Source: Kluyvera cryocrescens NBRC 102467
GTDB taxonomy: Bacteria; Pseudomonadota; Gammaproteobacteria; Enterobacterales; Enterobacteriaceae
Assembly (NCBI RefSeq): GCF_001571285.1
Contig: NZ_BCTM01000008.1
Location: 1-64,000, forward strand
DNA length: 64,000 bases
Direction of reading: 5' to 3'
The notes under the pieces were generated by a model. The model was not told the DNA's origin. It saw nothing but the letters and a program-made list of their open reading frames with translations, and searched no databases. Every line of letters begins with the position of its first letter. Positions within the stretch are counted from its first letter, which is position 1. Both the position numbers and the translations under genes were made by a program. Shown here in pieces: positions 56,592-64,000 of the stretch.

Positions 56592-57524
56592 ATGCTGACA
56601 TTACAGGTAGTCCGCCGCGAACTGCGCGGCGAGGTGGTGCTGCTGACGCTGGCTCATGCCGACGGGCGGGCGCTGCCCGAATTTACCGCCGGGGCGCATA
56701 TCGACCTGCACCTGAGCGACGATCTGCTGCGCCCGTATTCGCTGTGCAGCAGCCCGCAGGAGCGGCATTTCTATCAGCTCGGTGTGCTCAAAGACAGCCA
56801 ATCGCAGGGCGGCTCACTGGCGGTGCATGCGCTGCGCGAAGGTGACGCCATTGCGGTGAGCGAACCGCGCAATCTGTTCGCGCTTGACGAGAAGGCGCGT
56901 CACAGCCTGCTGATTGGCGGGGGCATTGGCATTACGCCGATGCTGGCGATGGCGGCGGAACTGCTGGCCGCCGGACGCACGTTTAGCCTGCATTACTGTG
57001 CAAAAACGCGGGATCAGGCGGCGTTTCTCCCGCAGCTGGAAGCCTCGGCCTATGCGTCGCAGGTGCACCTGCACTGCAGCGATGAACAACGTATCAATCT
57101 CGACGCGGTGCTGTGCGACGTACCGGAAGGAACGCATGTCTACGTCTGCGGCCCGGCGCGGTAAATGGATGCCGTTCATGAACGCGCGCTCGCGCAGGGC
57201 TATGACCCGGAGCGGATTCACCAGGAGTGCTTTAGCGCCGAGGTAGAAACCGGCGGCCAGCCGTTTGAAGTGGTGGCGGCAACCAGCGGCATTACCGTGC
57301 AGGTTGCTGCCAATCAAACCATCGTCGAAGCGCTGGCGCTGGCGGGGCTGAAGGTCTGCGTCTCCTGTAAGCAGGGGATCTGTGGCAGTTGCCTGACCGA
57401 TGTGCTCGAAGGCGAACCGGATCACCGTGACCACTATCTGACCGACGATGAGAAGGCCGATGGCGATCAGATCCTGCTGTGTTGTTCCCGGGCGAAAAGC
57501 GCCCGTCTGATTATCGATCTTTGA
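56592..57524 (+). pseudogene. iacF: IacF dioxygenase reductase, split by an in-frame TAA
   Basis: The frame encodes a phthalate-dioxygenase-reductase-type protein: flavin/NAD domains with RPYSLCSSP near residue 55 and LLIGGGIGITPM near 105, and a C-terminal plant-type ferredoxin with cysteines in CVSCKQGICGSCL and LLCCS. It should pass electrons from NAD(P)H to IacCD. A TAA at 57162-57164 interrupts it inside the reductase fold, right after VYVCGPAR (190 residues), and an ATG at 57165-57167 follows in the same frame (MDAVHERAL, 119 residues to the end). So a single-base change, not an indel, is the simplest cause. Reinitiation at the abutting ATG could still yield two fragments, but the cut is not at a domain boundary. 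The TTG at 56589 is not needed. Lies nine bases after iacE. Confidence 0.82.
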
Positions 57525-57534
57525 GGATCTTCTA

Positions 57535-58023
57535 ATGACTCTGCAAACCGAATTTCGTAACGCCATGGCGCAGTTGGGCAGCGCGGTGTCGGTGATCACC
57601 ACCGATGGCCCTGCGGGTAAGTTTGGCTTTACCGCCTCCGCCGTCTGTAGCGTGACTGACCAGCCGCCCACGCTGTTGGTGTGTATGAACCGTAATTCAT
57701 TCGCCCACGCGCACTTTAAGCAAAACGGCACGCTGTGCGTGAACGTGCTCTCCAGCGATCACCAGGCGCTGTCCGGCGTCTTTGCGAACGCCAGCCTGCG
57801 TTCGGAAGAGCGGTTTTGCCACGATAGCTGGCAGGTGATGGCCAGCGGCGCGCCGGTACTGAGCTCGGCGGTGGCCAGCTTTGACTGCTTGATTGATGAC
57901 TGCCACGAAGTGGGCAGCCATTCGGTCTTCTACTGCCGGGTGCAGGCGATTCGCAGCAGCGAACAGCCGCGCGGGCTGGTCTATTTCAACCGTCGCTATC
58001 ACGCCGTCGGTCACGAAGCATAA
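57535..58023 (+). CDS. iacG: Flavin reductase IacG
   Basis: A 162-residue member of the flavin reductase-like (HpaC) family, with GFTASAVCSVTDQPPTLLV near residue 32 and the C-terminal LVYFNRRYHAV. It should supply reduced flavin to the monooxygenase IacA. It begins 10 bases after the iacF stop, after GAGGATC. Last gene of the iac set proper. Confidence 0.85.
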   Translation: MTLQTEFRNAMAQLGSAVSVITTDGPAGKFGFTASAVCSVTDQPPTLLVCMNRNSFAHAHFKQNGTLCVNVLSSDHQALSGVFANASLRSEERFCHDSWQVMASGAPVLSSAVASFDCLIDDCHEVGSHSVFYCRVQAIRSSEQPRGLVYFNRRYHAVGHEA

Positions 58024-58044
58024 CCGTTTAAAGAGGGATGCCGG

Positions 58045-59358
58045 ATGAGTAATGTCGTTTCTGAAACCGTAGTCACGCCCGCCGAGACTCGCCATGATGC
58101 GCAGCAGATGCGCAAACTGGTGATGGCCTCGGTGCTGGGCAACGCGCTGGAGTGGTATGACTTTTTCCTCTACGGCACCGCGGCGGCGCTGGTGTTTGGC
58201 CCGCTGTTCTTCCCGGTGGGCGGCGATCCGCTCCAGGGAACGCTACTGGCGTTTTCCGGCTTTGCGGTCGGCTTCCTGGCGCGGCCGCTCGGCGGTATTG
58301 TTTTCGGTCATCTTGGCGATCGCTATAGCCGTAAAATGACGCTCATCATGACCCTGACGTTGATGGGGGCGACCACCTTTGTGATTGGCCTGCTGCCGAC
58401 CTACGCGCAGATTGGTCTCTGGGCGCCGCTGGCGATGATCTCTTTACGTTTTTTACAGGGCGTGGCCTCCGGCGGCGAGTGGGGCGGCGGGGTGCTCATG
58501 CTCAGTGAAAATGCCCCTGAGCAAAAGCGCGGGTTCTACACCGCGTGGAGTCAGATGGGGGTCTCCGGTGGCTTCGTGCTGTCGGCGTTTGCCTTCTATC
58601 TGGTGCAACAGCTACCGGAAAGTGACTTTATGAGTTGGGGCTGGCGCGTACCGTTCGTGCTGAGCATCGTCATCTTCCTGGTGGGCGTCTACATTCGCAA
58701 AAACATTCGCGAAAGCAAAGCCTTTACCCAAGCGAAACCCGAGGAAAAGCACGAGAAGATCCCGCTGCTGATCCTGTTGCGCGAACACCCGAAAGCGCTG
58801 CTGCAGGCGATTGCGCTGCGCCTGCCGGAAAACGGCGCGTCCTATATTTTCTTCACCTTCTCGGTGGTGTACGCCAAACATATTGGGATTGGCACCGGGG
58901 AAATTATCAGTGCCGTCACCCTCGCCATGCTGGTTGAGTTTTTCTCGATTCTGTTCTGGGGAGCATTGTCCGATCGCATTGGCTTAAAACCGGTGTACTA
59001 CATCGGCGTGATTGGCCTGCTGGTGATGGCGTTCCCATTCTTCTGGCTGCTGTCTACCGGCAGCTACGGCTACATTTTGCTGGCGATGTTCCTCGGCCTG
59101 CCGGTGTGTCACGGCGCGATGATTGGCACCCAGCCGTGCATCATGAGCGATCTGTTCCCGGTCCGCGTGCGCTATTCCGGCCTTGCGCTGGGGCATGAGG
59201 TCGGCTCGATTTTTTCCGGTGGACTTGGGCCAATGCTGGCGGTGGCGCTGCTGATGGCCTTCGACGCCTCGTGGCCGGTTTCGCTGCTGCTTATCGCCTA
59301 CGCGCTGTTGGCGTGGATTGCGCTGCGTAGCCTGCCATCGGGCAAAACAACACCCTGA
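58045..59358 (+). CDS. MFS transporter, metabolite:H+ symporter (MHS) family
   Basis: A 437-residue 12-helix transporter of the MHS group (ShiA, KgtP, ProP relatives): GNALEWYDFFLYG near residue 32 and GVASGGEWGGGVLM near 145 are the family signatures, and RYSRKMTL marks the loop between helices 2 and 3. Because it is embedded between iacG and catB on the same strand it probably imports the substrate (auxin or a related aromatic acid); substrate is inferred from context only. Distinct in family from the divergent MFS at the left end of the cluster. Confidence 0.85.
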   Translation: MSNVVSETVVTPAETRHDAQQMRKLVMASVLGNALEWYDFFLYGTAAALVFGPLFFPVGGDPLQGTLLAFSGFAVGFLARPLGGIVFGHLGDRYSRKMTLIMTLTLMGATTFVIGLLPTYAQIGLWAPLAMISLRFLQGVASGGEWGGGVLMLSENAPEQKRGFYTAWSQMGVSGGFVLSAFAFYLVQQLPESDFMSWGWRVPFVLSIVIFLVGVYIRKNIRESKAFTQAKPEEKHEKIPLLILLREHPKALLQAIALRLPENGASYIFFTFSVVYAKHIGIGTGEIISAVTLAMLVEFFSILFWGALSDRIGLKPVYYIGVIGLLVMAFPFFWLLSTGSYGYILLAMFLGLPVCHGAMIGTQPCIMSDLFPVRVRYSGLALGHEVGSIFSGGLGPMLAVALLMAFDASWPVSLLLIAYALLAWIALRSLPSGKTTP

Positions 59359-59384
59359 TCCCTTTTTCTTTGCAGGAGCAACCG

Positions 59385-60497
59385 ATGTTAACGATTGAAT
59401 CACTGGCCTGCTGGCTGGTGGATATCCCGACCGTCCGCCCGCACAAGCTGTCGATGGCGACGATGGGCTGCCAGACCCTGATGATTGTCCGCATGCAGTG
59501 CGCTAACGGCGTGGTGGGCTGGGGGGAGGGAACCACTATCGGCGGCCTGAGCTACGGCGCAGAAAGCCCGGAAGCGATGAAGCTGGCGATTGAAACCTAT
59601 CTCTCGCCGCTGCTGTGCGGGCAGACCTTCAGCGGCGTGGCGGCACTCGCCGAAACGATGAATGCCAGCGTGAAGGGCAACACTTTTGCCAAATCGGCAC
59701 TGGAAACCGCCTTCCTCGACGCGCAAGGCAAAGCGCTGGGCGTGCCGGTCAGCGCGCTGCTTGGCGGTGCGCTAAGCGATCGGCTGCCGGTGCTGTGGAC
59801 GCTGGCCAGCGGCGATACTGCGAAAGATATCGACGAGGGAAAACGGCTACTGGTGGAAGGGCGACACGACACTTTCAAACTGAAAATTGGTGCCCGCGAT
59901 TTGGCGACCGATATCCGTCACGCGCTGGCGATTAAAGCCGCGCTGGGGGATGACGTCAGCATCCGCGTTGACGTCAACCAGGCGTGGGATTTCACCACTG
60001 CGGTGCAGGGAATGAGCCAGCTACAGGCCGGCGGTATTTGCCTGGTCGAGCAGCCGATCCCACTGTGGGACCGGCAGGGGCTTATCGCGCTGAGCCAGCG
60101 CTTTACGCTGCCGATTCTCGCCGATGAAGCAGTGGCGACCAGCCACGATGGCTATGCGCTGGCCAATGGCGGTTTTAGCGGCGCCTATGCGCTGAAGATT
60201 GCCAAAGCCGGTGGCCCGGCGCAGGCGCTGAAGCTGGCGCACGTGGCGCAGGCCGCAGGCGTCGCGCTGTACGGCGGCACCATGCTGGAAGGCACGCTCG
60301 GCACGGTGGCCTCGCTGCATGCCTGGTCGACCCTGAAATTGCAGTGGGGCACCGAGATGTTCGGGCCGCTGCTGCTCAAAGACGACATCGTGGTGACGCC
60401 GCTCGCCTTCAGCCAGGGGCAGGTCACGCTGCCGCAGGGGCCGGGGCTGGGCGTGGAGATCGACGACGATAAATTGCGTTTCTACGCTCGAAAATAG
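59385..60497 (+). CDS. catB: Muconate cycloisomerase
   Basis: CatB converts cis,cis-muconate to muconolactone. The 370-residue enolase-superfamily protein has the active-site lysines in FKLKIGARD near residue 165 and the metal ligands in VDVNQAWD, VEQPI and ILADEAV (Asp, Glu, Asp pattern near 195-250). The ATG at 59385 follows CAGGAGCAACCG. It starts the catBCA block, 26 bases after the MHS transporter, so the catechol branch appears to be part of the same transcript as the transporter. Confidence 0.93.
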   Translation: MLTIESLACWLVDIPTVRPHKLSMATMGCQTLMIVRMQCANGVVGWGEGTTIGGLSYGAESPEAMKLAIETYLSPLLCGQTFSGVAALAETMNASVKGNTFAKSALETAFLDAQGKALGVPVSALLGGALSDRLPVLWTLASGDTAKDIDEGKRLLVEGRHDTFKLKIGARDLATDIRHALAIKAALGDDVSIRVDVNQAWDFTTAVQGMSQLQAGGICLVEQPIPLWDRQGLIALSQRFTLPILADEAVATSHDGYALANGGFSGAYALKIAKAGGPAQALKLAHVAQAAGVALYGGTMLEGTLGTVASLHAWSTLKLQWGTEMFGPLLLKDDIVVTPLAFSQGQVTLPQGPGLGVEIDDDKLRFYARK

Positions 60498-60508
60498 AGG
60501 ACATCCGC

Positions 60509-60790
60509 ATGCTGTTTAAAGTTGAAATGACCGTCAATATTCCGGCGTCGCTGCCTAAAGATCAGGCCGATGCCATCAAGGCCGAGGAGAAAGCCTACTC
60601 GCAGCGCCTGCAGCGCGAAGGCAAGTGGCTGCATATCTGGCGCGTCGCCGGGCTTTACGCCAACGTCAGCATTTTTGACGTCGCCGACAACCAGGAGCTG
60701 CACGATATTCTCACCGGGCTGCCGCTGTATCCCTTTATGACGATGTCGGTACAACCGCTGTGTCGACACCCCTCATCCGTGAACTCATAA
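60509..60790 (+). CDS. catC: Muconolactone delta-isomerase
   Basis: CatC isomerises muconolactone to 3-oxoadipate enol-lactone. The 93-residue protein is of the usual size and has EKAYSQRLQREGKWLHIWRV near the middle and GLPLYPFMTM near the end. ATG 60509 follows GAGGACATCC. It sits between catB and catA, 11 and 36 bases from its neighbours. Confidence 0.93.
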   Translation: MLFKVEMTVNIPASLPKDQADAIKAEEKAYSQRLQREGKWLHIWRVAGLYANVSIFDVADNQELHDILTGLPLYPFMTMSVQPLCRHPSSVNS

Positions 60791-60826
60791 CAATAAACCT
60801 TACCCTACAAAAAAGAGGAATATGCA

Positions 60827-61753
60827 ATGTCAGTGAATCCTGCAAAACAGACCGAACTGGAATCGTTGCTGGCGATCAGCAGCGGCTTAAACTCCGAACA
60901 GGGCAACGAACGCTTCAAGGCCATTATGCATCAGGTGTTGAGCGACCTGTGCCAGACCATCAAGAAGTTCGATATCAGCGATGAAGAGTTCTGGCTGGCG
61001 GTGAACTACTTAAACGAGCTGGGTGAGCGCAAAGAAGCCGCGCTGCTGGCCGCCGGGCTGGGGCTGGAGCACTATCTGGATATGCGTGCCGATGAAAAAG
61101 AGGCCGCAGCAGGACAGGACGTTGGGACACCGCGCACCATTGAAGGCCCGCTATACGTAGCGGGTGCACCGCTCAGCCAGCAGTATGCGCGCATGGATGA
61201 CGGCAGTGAGCCGGGCGAGCCAATGTGGCTGCACGGCCAGGTGCGTGATTTAGAAGGCAACCCGGTAGCCGGGGCGATTGTCGATATCTGGCACGCCAAC
61301 ACCCTGGGCGGCTATTCCTTCTTCGACCAATCGCAGAGTGAATACCATCTGCGCCGCCGCGTGGAAACCGGTGCCGATGGCCGTTATGCGGTGCGCAGTA
61401 TCGTGCCATGCGGCTACGGTTGCCCGCCGGATGGCCCGACCCAGAAGCTGCTGACCCAGTTAGGTCGTCACGGTAACCGCCCGGCGCACGTGCATTTCTT
61501 CGTCTCCGCGCCGGGTTATAAGCACCTGACCACGCAGATTAACCTCAATGGCGATGCCTATCTGTGGGACGATTTTGCGTTTGCCACCCGCGAAGAGCTG
61601 ATTGCCGATCCGGTGAAAATCACCGATGAGCAGTTATCGCAGGCGCGTAAAATTAACCAGCCGCATACCGAAGTCAGCTTCGATTTCACGCTGGTGGACT
61701 CGGCAGAAACCGCCGAAGAGACGCGTATTAAACGCGCCCGCGTGATGGAGTAA
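60827..61753 (+). CDS. catA: Catechol 1,2-dioxygenase
   Basis: CatA is the intradiol, Fe(III)-dependent enzyme that opens catechol to cis,cis-muconate. The 308-residue protein has the metal ligands Tyr in EGPLYVAGAP (near 155), Tyr in PCGYGCPPDG (near 195), and two His in GNRPAHVHFFVSAPG (near 219-221). An N-terminal helical dimer domain (about 1-100) is present. With the preceding iac genes it gives a complete path from auxin through catechol to the enol-lactone; the next step (CatD/PcaD) is not in this window. ATG 60827 follows AGAGGAA. Confidence 0.95.
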   Translation: MSVNPAKQTELESLLAISSGLNSEQGNERFKAIMHQVLSDLCQTIKKFDISDEEFWLAVNYLNELGERKEAALLAAGLGLEHYLDMRADEKEAAAGQDVGTPRTIEGPLYVAGAPLSQQYARMDDGSEPGEPMWLHGQVRDLEGNPVAGAIVDIWHANTLGGYSFFDQSQSEYHLRRRVETGADGRYAVRSIVPCGYGCPPDGPTQKLLTQLGRHGNRPAHVHFFVSAPGYKHLTTQINLNGDAYLWDDFAFATREELIADPVKITDEQLSQARKINQPHTEVSFDFTLVDSAETAEETRIKRARVME

Positions 61754-61760
61754 TCCAAAC

Positions 61761-61789
61761 GCTCTGGGCGGCGTCGGTTCGCCCAGAGC
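61761..61789. terminator. Terminator after catA
   Basis: GCTCTGGGCG and CGCCCAGAGC form a perfect ten-base stem, between convergent catA and the ProX-like gene; on the plus strand TTATCTT follows. Confidence 0.7.
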
Positions 61790-61795
61790 ATTATC

Positions 61796-62791
61796 TTACT
61801 GCGCGGCCAGCGCCTGTTTTATCCAGCCATCAAAGGTCGCCTGGTGAGCCGCTATCCAGCCGTCAACGTGACGCTGAATATCCTCGGCGGAAGACTCGCC
61901 TTTATGCATCAGTTGATTCTGCGCATTCACGTCACCGAGCGGTAATTTCGCCACCGCGAACAGCTTCGCCGCAGCCGGATTTTTCGCCGCCCACGCTTTG
62001 TTGGCCACAATATATTCGTTGTTCACCGCAAAGCCGTAATTTTTGCCGTTCGACAATTCGGTGTTGAGATCTTTAAGCGATCCAGGGTTGGCGGAGAACG
62101 GCACGGTTAACCACACCACGTCTTTACCCGGTTTTAATTCGTCGCTGACCCAGTATGGTGTCCAGGTGAAATAGAGCACAGGTTTACCGGCTTTAAAACG
62201 GGTGAGAGTATCGGCAATAATGGCCGAATAGTTGCCCTGATTCTGCGTGACCGTATTGCTCAGGCCGTAGGCTTTTATTTGGGTATCAATAACCGATCCA
62301 CAAACCCAGCCTGGATTACAGCCGGCTAAATCGGCTTTACCGTCACCATTGGCGTCAAATAATTTCGCCAGTTTGGGGTCTTTAAGCTGCGAAATATCGG
62401 TAATGTGATATTTCTCGGCGGTTTTTTTATCAATCAAATAACCCTGAGCGGCACCGCTAATGTAAGTGCCCTGGCGGTAGAATTTTTTATCGCCACCGCT
62501 GGCGGCGTACATGTCCTTTTGCAGCGGCTCCCAGTTGACGGCCATGTAGGTGGCGTCTCCGGCAGCAATCGCGGTGTAGGCGACATTGTATTCCACCTCT
62601 TCGGTGGCGGAGACATCGTAGCCGAGCTGGGTTAGCGCGCGGTTGATAATCTCCGTCTGGAATGACTCTTCCGGCAGGGTACTTTGTACGGGATGAACGG
62701 TAATGCCTTTACCGGGCAGGTCGGCGGCAAAAAGCGCGGGGGAGATGAGTACAGCTGCCAGCGTAGTGGCGAGTATTGTCGGTGTTTGCAT
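61796..62791 (-). CDS. ProX-like glycine betaine binding protein, solitary
   Basis: A 331-residue periplasmic binding protein of the glycine betaine/proline (ProX, OpuAC) family. Signal peptide to about residue 22 (SPALFA), then [19 protein letters not shown], and [10 protein letters not shown] and [12 protein letters not shown] with the tryptophans and tyrosines of the betaine-binding aromatic cage. Very similar in size and sequence to E. coli ProX (330), but no proV or proW is next to it. It could deliver to the ProVW transporter encoded elsewhere or be a sensor. Not given a symbol because proVWX probably exists separately. Confidence 0.82.
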   Translation of the reverse strand: MQTPTILATTLAAVLISPALFAADLPGKGITVHPVQSTLPEESFQTEIINRALTQLGYDVSATEEVEYNVAYTAIAAGDATYMAVNWEPLQKDMYAASGGDKKFYRQGTYISGAAQGYLIDKKTAEKYHITDISQLKDPKLAKLFDANGDGKADLAGCNPGWVCGSVIDTQIKAYGLSNTVTQNQGNYSAIIADTLTRFKAGKPVLYFTWTPYWVSDELKPGKDVVWLTVPFSANPGSLKDLNTELSNGKNYGFAVNNEYIVANKAWAAKNPAAAKLFAVAKLPLGDVNAQNQLMHKGESSAEDIQRHVDGWIAAHQATFDGWIKQALAAQ

Positions 62792-62890
62792 AGGAGTAAC
62801 CTTATTATTTTCGTGTGTTAAGCCAGCGCGGGCAGGTTATTTCTGCGGAAACCAAAGATAGAAAGAAAATGGTAGTGAAAATAGTCCTCC

Positions 62891-62912
62891 AAAGTATCAG
62901 TAATAATACTTT
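62891..62912. promoter_or_regulatory. Inverted repeat upstream of the ProX-like gene
   Basis: AAAGTAT, eight bases, ATACTTT is a perfect dyad about 100 bases before the start, in a 389-base divergent gap that holds no gene. Possible operator. Another dyad, GTTTC-N9-GAAAC, lies near 63089-63107 upstream of the next gene. Confidence 0.4.
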
Positions 62913-63180
62913 ACCCTAACATACTGAGCGGCTCTGACAATCCTAAATATACCCTGGCGGCCGGATCGGCATTCTTCATAGGATCAGGTTATTCTTAAAT
63001 ACGCATGACTGAGGGGAACATAAATAACGCCGGTGAATACGACGAACGTCCGATATTTGAAATCCGCATTCCACGCTATAGTGAAATCGTTTCGTTTTAG
63101 TTGAAACAAGATTGAAGTTACGAGGAGGCCGCGGCGACACCGCCGATGCCAGTCAGTCTCACAGGATGTGGGGGAAGAAG

Positions 63181-63489
63181 ATGAAATTAGTCCGTATCGT
63201 TTGTTTTGCTGCGCTTGGCCTGATGTGGGCCACTACTGTGCAGGCGACTCATAATGCAAGCTCCGGCGTTATCCACTTTGTCGGTCAAATCGTGGAAGAG
63301 GGCTGTGGCACCCAACTACAGCGGACGCAGGTGCAAATTTCCTGCTATCGCAATGGCGCCAATCACGTTCAGCATGTTGCTTTAAACGCCAGCGGCAATC
63401 CCCTTGCGATGCAGAAGCTGGGGACGATCGCGCAGCGTTCCATTCCGGGTCATCCAGAACTGCGGGAAATGACGATCACCTACTATTAA
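63181..63489 (+). CDS. Short secreted fimbrial-like protein
   Basis: A 102-residue protein with a clear signal peptide (MKLVRIVCFAALGLMWATT, cleavage after VQA near residue 22). The mature start SGVIHFVGQIVEEGC looks like the first strand of type 1 fimbrial subunits, and a second cysteine follows in ISCYRNGA, so an intramolecular disulfide is likely. It is about 80 residues mature, only half a normal pilin, and lacks the usual C-terminal strand with a penultimate tyrosine except for the final TYY. ATG 63181 follows GGGGGAAG; the frame upstream adds 23 residues without support. Function unknown. No usher or chaperone nearby. Confidence 0.65.
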   Translation: MKLVRIVCFAALGLMWATTVQATHNASSGVIHFVGQIVEEGCGTQLQRTQVQISCYRNGANHVQHVALNASGNPLAMQKLGTIAQRSIPGHPELREMTITYY

Positions 63490-63500
63490 ACTGCTGTCGT

Positions 63501-63533
63501 GGGATAAGACACCATGGTTGATGGCGTTATCCC
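63501..63533. terminator. Possible terminator between convergent genes
   Basis: GGGATAA and TTATCCC enclose an inner CCAT-GGTTG-ATGG hairpin. No T-tract. Confidence 0.35.
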
Positions 63534-63553
63534 CGGGCTGTAGGCCTTTGTGG

Positions 63554-64000
63554 CTATTGTGCCAGCCAGCGCTGTCCCGCCGTCTTCATGTCTTGTTCAA
63601 GTTGGCTGCCGCGGGTGGCAAATACCCGGCCCAGCGGGAAGCCGCTTTTTTCCAGCAGGTACGCCAGCGCGGCGTATTCGCGCGGATAGCGGGCAACGGT
63701 TTGCGGGTCTATTTCCACAACGCCCAGCGGGAAGGTGAAGGTGCCCATGTCGTAAATGCTCTGGCGGTGAAAAAGCTTCCAGCAGCCCTCTCTTTTTTCT
63801 GCCAGATCGTAAAAGCGATTGTGGCATTCGCAGCCTAAATTCAGCCGGGTGTTTTCCGCCATAATCATGGCATTGGTTTCCAGCAGCGCCTTATTGCCAG
63901 CGGCATTAAAGGTGACGCGCGGTGAGGCAATCATATGTTTGGTACGTAAATCTGACGCCCCCATCCGCATTGATCCGTCAACAAAATCGCTGGCCAGCCC
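63554..64000 (-). CDS. SnoaL-like (NTF2-fold) protein, 5-prime end outside the window
   Basis: The frame is open to the window's right edge (readable as GLASDFVDGSMRMGAS at the start), so the gene begins outside. About 149 residues are visible: RMGASDLRTKHMIASPRV, then ETNAMIMAENTRLNLGCECH and a C-terminal half ending TAGQRWLAQ. RMG-SD...TKHMI is typical of SnoaL-like domains found with aromatic-ring or short-chain oxidoreductase genes. Function unknown; its neighbours lie beyond the window. Confidence 0.65.
   Translation of the reverse strand, partial: GLASDFVDGSMRMGASDLRTKHMIASPRVTFNAAGNKALLETNAMIMAENTRLNLGCECHNRFYDLAEKREGCWKLFHRQSIYDMGTFTFPLGVVEIDPQTVARYPREYAALAYLLEKSGFPLGRVFATRGSQLEQDMKTAGQRWLAQ

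Noticed and set aside
57120-57170. Programmed frameshift in iacF
   Set aside because: Both halves lie in the same frame, so no shift of frame would bypass the TAA; only readthrough, reinitiation or a mutation fits.
56814-57731. 305-residue open frame on the minus strand across iacF and iacG
   Set aside because: It is a shadow of GC-rich genes on the plus strand: it covers conserved ferredoxin and reductase motifs, is rich in Arg, His and Gln, and has no ribosome-binding site.

Overview
The window is chromosomal DNA of a member of the Enterobacteriaceae, of the Klebsiella/Raoultella/Enterobacter kind. Most genes are near-identical in length and order to Escherichia coli K-12 loci (yobF-cspC-rlmA-mntP-yobD-manZYX-yoaE-pdeD-sdaA-nudL-pabB-yoaH, then yoaB-yoaA-tsaB-yeaY-fadD-rnd, then minEDC-ycgL-ycgM-ycgN-dsbB-nhaB-fadR-ycgB-dadAX-cvrA-ldcA-emtA-ycgR-ymgE). 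The rnd-minE join is the Salmonella-type order rather than the K-12 one. I cannot fix the species. A good flagellar-type (sigma-28) promoter in front of ycgR hints that the lineage is, or recently was, motile. No tRNA, rRNA, CRISPR array, insertion sequence, integrase or replication origin was seen.

Layout. 1-13 kb: cold-shock protein, 23S rRNA methylation, manganese export with an elaborate control region (riboswitch, Fur box, two MntR boxes), the mannose PTS, a c-di-GMP phosphodiesterase, serine deaminase and folate (pABA) synthesis. 13.0-22.9 kb: an accessory block between yoaH and yoaB, absent from K-12. It holds a phosphodiester-glycosidase-like secreted protein and a polysaccharide-lyase locus: a secreted alginate-lyase-family protein and a cytoplasmic heparinase II/III-family lyase on the minus strand, divergent from a sugar ABC transporter (binding protein, two permeases, ATPase) and a second, cytoplasmic alginate-lyase-family paralogue. 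It looks like a cleave-import-cleave pathway for a uronic-acid-containing glycan of unknown identity.

23-46 kb: housekeeping genes again, including a DinG-like helicase, t6A synthesis, acyl-CoA synthetase with its FadR site, RNase D, the Min system, DsbB, NhaB, FadR, D-alanine catabolism, murein recycling and YcgR, plus an unannotated 34-residue membrane peptide between ycgN and dsbB.

46-61.8 kb: a second accessory block. A Fur-box-controlled TonB receptor is followed by an MFS permease divergent from a MarR regulator, then a co-directional run matching the iac genes for indole-3-acetic acid (auxin) catabolism (iacR, H, A, B, I, C, D, E, F, G), an MHS-family transporter, and catB-catC-catA. 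Together they should take auxin to catechol and then to 3-oxoadipate enol-lactone; later beta-ketoadipate genes are not in the window. The iacF reductase is interrupted by an in-frame TAA exactly abutting an ATG, the main oddity here. 61.8-64 kb: an orphan ProX-like betaine-binding protein, a short secreted fimbrial-like protein, and the end of a SnoaL-like gene running off the right edge.
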